Shown here: piece by piece, positions 32,559 to 37,014 of the stretch
Layout: every line of letters begins with the position of its first letter
How positions within the stretch are numbered: position 1 is the first letter of the stretch
Program-made: the position numbers and the translations under genes
NCBI GenBank assembly: GCA_964459995.1
Contig: CAYWOR010000019.1
Span: forward strand, 1 to 37,014
Length of the DNA stretch: 37,014 nt
Source of the DNA: CAZSHG01 sp964459995
Lineage (GTDB): Bacteria; UBP14; UBA6098
Direction: 5' to 3'
The notes under the pieces: generated by a model
Seen by the model: only the letters and a program-made list of their open reading frames with translations
Told to the model about the DNA's origin: nothing
Databases searched by the model: none

Positions 32559-32721
32559 GGGGCAGAGCGCATCGCCCTTCGGCGACTCCGGAGCGAGCCG
32601 AAAACAAAGGTGTCGATTCAACCATTAATTTCTACGGCTCGTTCCGGGTTTCGGTCGGCGGCAGGAAAGTTGTCTGATAAAATCACATCGAATAGCCGCC
32701 GACCGAAAGCGCTCTGTCCCC
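32559..32721. repeat. three-stem nested inverted-repeat element (163 bases)
   Basis: Outer arms GGGGCAGAGCGC (32559-32570) and GCGCTCTGTCCCC (32709-32721, one bulge) enclose three stems. A small hairpin is TCGCC/GGCGA (32572-32585). CCGGAGCGAGCC/GGCTCGTTCCGG (32588-32599, 32636-32647) has one G-U. TTTCGGTCGGCGGC/GCCGCCGACCGAAA (32649-32662, 32695-32708) is perfect. The last stem abuts the outer arm, the same junction architecture as at 23104-23378. It fills the pta-lpxC gap and contains no gene. Confidence 0.8.
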
Positions 32722-32742
32722 GAATGGCAATACAGAAAAATG

Positions 32743-32771
32743 TTGCTCTTGTCAAAATGTGGCAATATATT
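32743..32771 (+). promoter_or_regulatory. lpxC-fabZ promoter
   Basis: TTGCTC (32743-32748), a 17-base spacer and TATATT (32766-32771) lie just after the structured element, giving a leader of about 17 bases with TAGGAG as ribosome binding site. Confidence 0.5.
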
Positions 32772-32794
32772 AGGGCAAATTGTTAGGAGTGATA

Positions 32795-34195
32795 ATGAAC
32801 GAATATCAGAGCACAATTTCAAAAGAAGTATCTATAGAGGGCGTTGGACTTCACACGGGTAAAGCGGTTAAGATGACCTTCCGCCCTGCCCCGCCGGACA
32901 CATGGGCAGTTTTCGTCCGTGAGGACATCGGCAAAGACGCTCGAATTAAAGCGGTTGTCGATAACGCCTCCGAGGAGCTTATTCGGGGAACGACACTTAA
33001 ACTTAACGGCTTTAGAGTTACCACTGTCGAACATGTTCTTGCCGCTTGTGCGGGGTTACAGATTGACAATATCGAAATCGCCCTTACCGATGAGGAACCG
33101 CCGGTTCTCGATGGCAGTGCGATGCCATTCGTCGAAAAACTCCTCGAAGCCGGTATTGTCCAACAGGAAGTCGCACGCAATTATTACAAAATCGATAAGG
33201 TAATCCAATTCTCGGACAACTCCCGAGGTATCGATATTCATGTAGTCCCCTTCGACGGTTTTCGTGCGACTTTCATGGTGGATTACAAAAATCCCGCCCT
33301 CGGAACACAATATACGACTATGGTCGATATCGAGGAGGAATTCGTCAGCGAATTTGCCGAGGCGAGGACATTCTGCTTTCTCTCAGAGGTCGAAAAACTT
33401 CTCAAACAGTCGATAGTAAAGGGCGGCAACCCGGAAAACGCCTTGGTTATAATCGATAAAGAATTCACTGAAGTTGACGAGAAATTCCTTCGCGACAACT
33501 TCAATGTTCGTCCCGATGTTCAACTTTTCAATCCCGAAAATCCATTTTTAGCTGGTGTCGAACAGAGATTTTACAACGAGCCGGTTCGACACAAAGTCCT
33601 CGACCTTCTTGGCGATTTGCATCTACTTGGATTTCCAATAAAAGGATTCGTTCTCGCCGCAAGGTCCGGCCATGCCGCCAATGTCGAATTGGTGAAACTG
33701 ATCAAAAAGCAGAAGGAAAAGGAAGAGCTTGCAGGACAGTTTGGTCAGGCAAAAAAGGGAGCCATTCTCGATATAAATGGCATAATGAGAGTCCTGCCAC
33801 ATCGCTATCCCTTCCTCATGCTCGATGAGATTGTCGATTTTGACAAAGGTAAATCGGCAATCGCACGAAAGAATGTTACCGCGAATGAGATGTATTTCCA
33901 GGGACATTTCCCCGGCCATCCTGTGATGCCCGGCGTTTTAATTCTCGAAGCCCTCGCCCAGACAGGCGCATTTCTGATGATGGAATCTTTCGAGGACACC
34001 AATTCCAAGGTAACATATTTTCTTGGAATGGACAAGGTTAAATTCCGTAAACCGGTTATCCCCGGAGATATACTAACCTTGAAAGTCGAGGCTCTCTATT
34101 ATAAGCGAGGTTTATGTAAATTTATCGGCAAAGCCTATGTTCACGATGATTTGGTTGTGGAGGGGGAATTCCTCGCGGCAGTCTACGATAAATGA
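32795..34195 (+). CDS. lpxC/fabZ: bifunctional LpxC-FabZ: UDP-3-O-acyl-GlcNAc deacetylase / 3-hydroxyacyl-ACP dehydratase
   Basis: The 466-aa protein fuses two enzymes. Residues 1-300 are LpxC, the zinc deacetylase of lipid A synthesis: VGLHTG near 17-22, TTVEHVLAA with zinc ligand His80, and RHKVLDLLGDLHLLG with the second metal site. Residues about 325-466 are FabZ: LPHRYPFLML and the catalytic QGHFPGHPVMPGVLILEALAQ. ATG 32795 follows TAGGAG; TTG 32780 is less likely. The fusion is well known in Bacteroidetes and relatives and supports the FCB placement. It also shows that the cell makes lipid A. Confidence 0.96.
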   Translation: MNEYQSTISKEVSIEGVGLHTGKAVKMTFRPAPPDTWAVFVREDIGKDARIKAVVDNASEELIRGTTLKLNGFRVTTVEHVLAACAGLQIDNIEIALTDEEPPVLDGSAMPFVEKLLEAGIVQQEVARNYYKIDKVIQFSDNSRGIDIHVVPFDGFRATFMVDYKNPALGTQYTTMVDIEEEFVSEFAEARTFCFLSEVEKLLKQSIVKGGNPENALVIIDKEFTEVDEKFLRDNFNVRPDVQLFNPENPFLAGVEQRFYNEPVRHKVLDLLGDLHLLGFPIKGFVLAARSGHAANVELVKLIKKQKEKEELAGQFGQAKKGAILDINGIMRVLPHRYPFLMLDEIVDFDKGKSAIARKNVTANEMYFQGHFPGHPVMPGVLILEALAQTGAFLMMESFEDTNSKVTYFLGMDKVKFRKPVIPGDILTLKVEALYYKRGLCKFIGKAYVHDDLVVEGEFLAAVYDK

Positions 34196-34205
34196 AGATT
34201 TACTC

Positions 34206-34233
34206 TTGCATTTGCAAGATGATTTGTTATAAT
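34206..34233 (+). promoter_or_regulatory. tRNA-Ser promoter
   Basis: TTGCAT (34206-34211), a 16-base spacer and a perfect TATAAT (34228-34233) are followed by a GC-rich discriminator (TAGCGCG), as in stringently controlled stable-RNA promoters. Confidence 0.65.
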
Positions 34234-34283
34234 TAGCGCGTTATCGGCGGGTAACCTGTCGATGCTCTATAAGGAAATTATTA

Positions 34284-34369
34284 GGAGAGGTGCCAGAGTG
34301 GTCGATCGGGGCGGTCTCGAAAACCGTTGTCCCCTTCGGGGACCCAGGGTTCGAATCCCTGCCTCTCCG
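34284..34369 (+). tRNA. tRNA-Ser, anticodon CGA
   Basis: The 86-base tRNA folds as a class II tRNA. The acceptor stem is GGAGAGG/CCTCTCC, the anticodon stem-loop GCGGT-CTCGAAA-ACCGT has CGA at 34318-34320, the long variable arm is GTCCCC/GGGGAC, and the T arm is CAGGG-TTCGAAT-CCCTG. The discriminator base is G, as usual for serine. CCA is not encoded. Its 3' end is the probable integration site of the element that follows. Confidence 0.96.
34345..34369. other. probable attachment site (attL) at the 3' end of tRNA-Ser
   Basis: A tyrosine integrase starts 155 bases after the tRNA and reads away from it, the classic arrangement for elements that integrate at tRNA 3' ends. The exact core cannot be set without the other end, which is outside the window. 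Confidence 0.45.
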
Positions 34370-34379
34370 AAAAGAATTT

Positions 34380-34414
34380 AAGCCCAGTCTAAGTGATTGG
34401 GCTTGACTTATTTA
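34380..34414 (+). terminator. probable terminator after tRNA-Ser
   Basis: AAGCCCA/TGGGCTT (34380-34404) with an 11-base loop is followed by a T/A-rich run. The stem is short and the T run interrupted. Confidence 0.45.
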
Positions 34415-34523
34415 TAAGAATAACTATATTGAATGTGCCAATATTGTGCCACTTAAGATTAAATGCAAGTGGATACAATGTCAAGAGTTATTTCGATTCT
34501 CTTTTTGAAAAAGGGGTTCAATC

Positions 34524-35555
34524 GTGAAACTATACCAAAGGGAAAACGGCATATGGTATCTGGATTATACCCTTAACGGCAAACGAATACGAAAAAGCCT
34601 CAAAACTAACCTGAAGGAAGTTGCCAAAGCCAAAGAAGCCGAGTTAAGACTCGAAATCGACAGGCAAAACCTGAAACTCGATCCTGAAGTAATATTGATA
34701 AGGGAATACTTCGATAATTACAGAAGATCGGCAAAACAAAGACTTTCCCCAAATAGCTTCAAGCGCTATTGCGCTGTTTTCGACAATTTCGTGGAATACT
34801 CCAAACAAAAGGGCCTAAGACATCTTTCTGAGGTCAAAACGAAACACATCGAGGATTATCTTCTTTCGAGAAGAGAAAGGGATAAAGTAGCCCCAAAGAC
34901 GGCAAATGTCGAATTGACAGCACTAAGCGGGGCTTATGAACATGCGATACGTCTCAATTATCTTAGAGATAATCCAGCCAAAGGAATAAAAAGATTCCCG
35001 AAAAAGGCGAGAAAAGCCCCGAAGTTTTTCACGAAAGAAGAACTCAATCTGATTCTCGAAAAAGAGAAGAAGCCAATTTACAGGGCTGTATGGGAGTTTT
35101 TGGCTAATACGGGGCTTCGTAAAGGCGAACTCGAACATCTGGAATGGGACGACATAGATTTCGACAACCGTGAAATTCGTGTCAGACCCAAAGCAGATTG
35201 GGAAACAAAGACGAAGGATTCCCGGAATGTTCCTATGAACGAGAGGGCTTTTGAGATTTTGGTAAATCTAAGAAAAAGGACAAAAAAGGAAAAGACCGTT
35301 TTCGTGAACTCGATTGGAAATCCATTCAAGCCTGATGACCTCTATTCTAAGTTCAAACCGCTTCTGAAAGGTTTAGGAATAGACGGAAATGTCCACACTT
35401 TACGGCACACCTTCGCAAGCCATCTTGTAATGGCAGGCGTTGACCTTGCCACAGTAGGGCAACTTCTGGGTCATAAGGACATCTCCACGACGATGATATA
35501 CGCTCATTTAGCACCGGAACACGTTAAGAAGGCAGTAGATAAGCTCGATTTCTGA
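34524..35555 (+). CDS. tyrosine recombinase/integrase
   Basis: The 343-aa protein has an N-terminal AP2-like arm-binding segment (residues 1-50), a SAM-like core-binding domain (about 55-155) and a catalytic domain with the full set: Arg in NTGLRKGELEHLEW, HTLRHTFASH (His and Arg), LLGHKDISTT (His) and the nucleophile Tyr in MIYAHL. GTG 34524 is preceded by AAGGGG. It is integrase-sized rather than XerC/D-like, and its position next to the tRNA marks it as the element's integrase. Base composition here is AT-richer than the core genes upstream, in line with recent gain. Confidence 0.94.
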   Translation: MKLYQRENGIWYLDYTLNGKRIRKSLKTNLKEVAKAKEAELRLEIDRQNLKLDPEVILIREYFDNYRRSAKQRLSPNSFKRYCAVFDNFVEYSKQKGLRHLSEVKTKHIEDYLLSRRERDKVAPKTANVELTALSGAYEHAIRLNYLRDNPAKGIKRFPKKARKAPKFFTKEELNLILEKEKKPIYRAVWEFLANTGLRKGELEHLEWDDIDFDNREIRVRPKADWETKTKDSRNVPMNERAFEILVNLRKRTKKEKTVFVNSIGNPFKPDDLYSKFKPLLKGLGIDGNVHTLRHTFASHLVMAGVDLATVGQLLGHKDISTTMIYAHLAPEHVKKAVDKLDF

Positions 35556-35613
35556 AAAAGCAGAAAAAAGAGCGGAAAAAGCGTAAAAATTCGCAAAGAC
35601 TTATTTTAATGGG

Positions 35614-36621
35614 TTATCCGGGTGGTTTTATCACTTTGTAAAAGGGCTTTTTTATCAGGAATGATTTATCTTTCAAATCCTCTTTCAAAATACAAATGCC
35701 GTTTTTCAAAACGATGTTTCCATTTTCATCAATACTATCGACTTCTGTCTTCTCGATTAGCCGCCATTTTTCCTCTTCGCCATCCTCGGCCTTTACAATA
35801 CCGAATGCTTGAAGGGTTTTGGCTTTTGTGCTATTGGATAGCCACCCGCAATAGCGAGTGTTCTGAATGCCGATAAGATTGTTCACTCTATCGATGTATC
35901 GACCAGACAAAGGCTTTTCACCATCTTTGCAGTAGTCTATAATAGGGCTTCTGAGGGCATATCGCACGATATGAGCTATCCTCCCGAATTCAAAAGCCTT
36001 GAAGTATTCTTGGTTGACTACTATTGCATCGTTAGTTTTCAGACCAATTTTAAATTTGTAAATTTCTTTTAGTGCTTTTTCATCTACAAAGCCCGATAGC
36101 AGTTTACCTTCTTTTGTTATACATAGGATAATGGCATGAATATGAATATGCCTATTCTCTGGGTTTTTGGAAGACCAGTTATGAAGAGCAAGAATGAACC
36201 CACATCGAGAGAGAGAATAATCGAGTGCTTCTCGGACAGCTTCAAAGAAATCTTTGTAAGATCGAGCGCATTCATTAGTTTGCCATTTGTGATCTTTGGG
36301 GAGGGTAAACGTATAATGGGCAACATCCATCTTTGGAAAGCGATTGGTTAGAGATTTTATCATGGAGATGATTCTTCCGCTCCGCAATTTAGATTGATGC
36401 TCTCCGCACTTTTTGCAGAGATGAACATGCCCGCAACCCGGATCGACAAAAGCCTCTTGGAAGGATTCTTCTTTGCCTTTTTCAAGATGCAAAACAGGTC
36501 TATTTGACCTTAAGGAACTGCATTTTGGCATTAATCCTACAACATTGTTGCAGAACTCTCGACGATGTTTTTGTCTTTGGTTTACCTTCGCTCTTATCTT
36601 CTTGTCAGCGTGTTCTTTCAT
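35614..36621 (-). CDS. HUH-endonuclease replication protein / IS91-like transposase-related protein
   Basis: The 335-aa protein has a Cys/His metal-binding stretch (CGHVHLCKKCGEH, about residues 63-75), then HYTFTLPKDH, GFILALHNWSS and the HUH motif RHIHIHAII. These come in the same order as in IS91-type and rolling-circle Rep proteins. A downstream EFGRIAHIVRYALRS segment may hold the catalytic tyrosine. It probably nicks DNA at an origin for rolling-circle replication or transfer of the integrated element. It converges on the integrase gene with a 58-base gap. No ribosome binding site is clear, so the start is provisional. Plasmid Rep and transposase remain equally possible. Confidence 0.75.
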   Translation of the reverse strand: MKEHADKKIRAKVNQRQKHRREFCNNVVGLMPKCSSLRSNRPVLHLEKGKEESFQEAFVDPGCGHVHLCKKCGEHQSKLRSGRIISMIKSLTNRFPKMDVAHYTFTLPKDHKWQTNECARSYKDFFEAVREALDYSLSRCGFILALHNWSSKNPENRHIHIHAIILCITKEGKLLSGFVDEKALKEIYKFKIGLKTNDAIVVNQEYFKAFEFGRIAHIVRYALRSPIIDYCKDGEKPLSGRYIDRVNNLIGIQNTRYCGWLSNSTKAKTLQAFGIVKAEDGEEEKWRLIEKTEVDSIDENGNIVLKNGICILKEDLKDKSFLIKKPFYKVIKPPG

Positions 36622-36660
36622 CTCAAATGATATTCGCGTAAGTTATTATCTGCACTTCTT

Positions 36661-36951
36661 TTACGATACTTGTCCATAATATTCAAGATAATAGAAAACC
36701 GGCTCGTTCCACTCGCCGGGGATTTTTCGCTTTCGATGATAGGAGACGGAAAATGGAGCAAGGCCCTCCGAATTGGAAGGCCTTCTGTCTCCTTCATATA
36801 ACCGGGCGCTCAGGTTGCTTCCCAGCATTGCCCTATCCTCCCGATTATCAAAATGTAAATCGTCGATAATCGAATCGAAATCGCTAAGGAAGGCGATGCT
36901 GTTGTTCAGCGTCGCCTTCCCGATCTTTATTATGCGATTAGTTCTTAGCAT
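36661..36951 (-). CDS. possible small hypothetical protein of the integrated element, 96 aa
   Basis: The frame reads toward the Rep-like gene and ends 39 bases before its start. The product is soluble and mixed in charge, with an acidic middle (SDFDSIIDDLHFDNRED) and an aromatic end (NEPVFYYLEYYGQVS). No family is recognised and no good ribosome binding site is seen. An inverted repeat (GGAGAC/GTCTCC, 36742-36792, with AAGGCC/GGCCTT inside) lies within it, which could mean that this stretch is partly regulatory. Nothing else is recognisable from 36622 to the window end. Confidence 0.4.
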   Translation of the reverse strand: MLRTNRIIKIGKATLNNSIAFLSDFDSIIDDLHFDNREDRAMLGSNLSARLYEGDRRPSNSEGLAPFSVSYHRKRKIPGEWNEPVFYYLEYYGQVS

Positions 36952-37014
36952 ATCCCGTGTCCGCGAAATTCTGCGAGCCGAGTTTTTCCCTTTTGAGAAG
37001 CGTCTTAGTAACGC

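Noticed and set aside
32544..32822. Small frames on both strands between pta and lpxC
   Set aside because: They overlap the terminator, the nested inverted repeats and the lpxC promoter, and lack ribosome binding sites.

Overview
This window looks like a chromosomal piece from an uncultivated, Gram-negative, anaerobic bacterium of the FCB (Fibrobacteres-Chlorobi-Bacteroidetes) superphylum. Three things point there. An LpxC-FabZ fusion (32795-34195) and a YidC with a large periplasmic domain indicate an outer membrane and that branch. A secreted NHL beta-propeller (1276-2523) ends in a type IX-like sorting domain with an FPNPFNS motif. The Rex/hydrogenase/Pta gene set indicates fermentation with H2 and acetate turnover. 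I cannot name the phylum from sequence alone.

Layout. 1-2523 (minus strand): start of a secreted-protein gene whose frame breaks, a hypothetical helical protein, an extremely AT-rich spacer, and the NHL propeller protein. 2597-17242 (plus): rex with its own operator, then a 17-gene operon behind tandem Rex operators, closed by a clear intrinsic terminator. The operon encodes a group-4 (Mbh/Ech-like) membrane-bound [NiFe]-hydrogenase joined to a complete Mrp-type cation-antiporter set. Ahead of these lies an unusual electron-input module: a sulfhydrogenase beta-like Fe-S protein, an NAD(P)H-FAD/[2Fe-2S] subunit, a NuoG-like molybdopterin-fold subunit without an obvious active site, and a four-cluster ferredoxin. 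17370-21034: NfeD and SPFH membrane proteins, a DUF3788 protein, and hydrogenase maturation genes (HycI-type protease, hypA, hypB). 21199-26707: tilS, hpt, a 275-base multi-arm inverted-repeat element, a CDP-alcohol phosphatidyltransferase with inositol-3-phosphate synthase, and a MATE transporter. 26879-27385 (minus): a small outer-membrane-type protein. 27607-34195: rpmH-rnpA-yidD-yidC-mnmE, pta, a second multi-arm element, and lpxC-fabZ. 34284-37014: tRNA-Ser(CGA) followed by a tyrosine integrase and an HUH-type Rep/transposase-like gene, the left end of an integrated element.

How it fits together. Rex senses the NADH/NAD+ ratio and appears to repress itself and the hydrogenase operon. The predicted complex would connect NAD(P)H and/or ferredoxin with H+/H2 at the [NiFe] site and use the energy drop to move Na+ or H+ through NuoL/MrpD-type subunits. 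HycI, HypA and HypB mature the [NiFe] subunit; HypC-F must be elsewhere. Pta would recover ATP as acetate.

The most novel signals are the modular hydrogenase with its alternative input arm, a family of nested multi-arm inverted repeats (1388-1440, 23104-23378, 32559-32721), and the in-frame insertion of such palindromes into a protein-coding gene.
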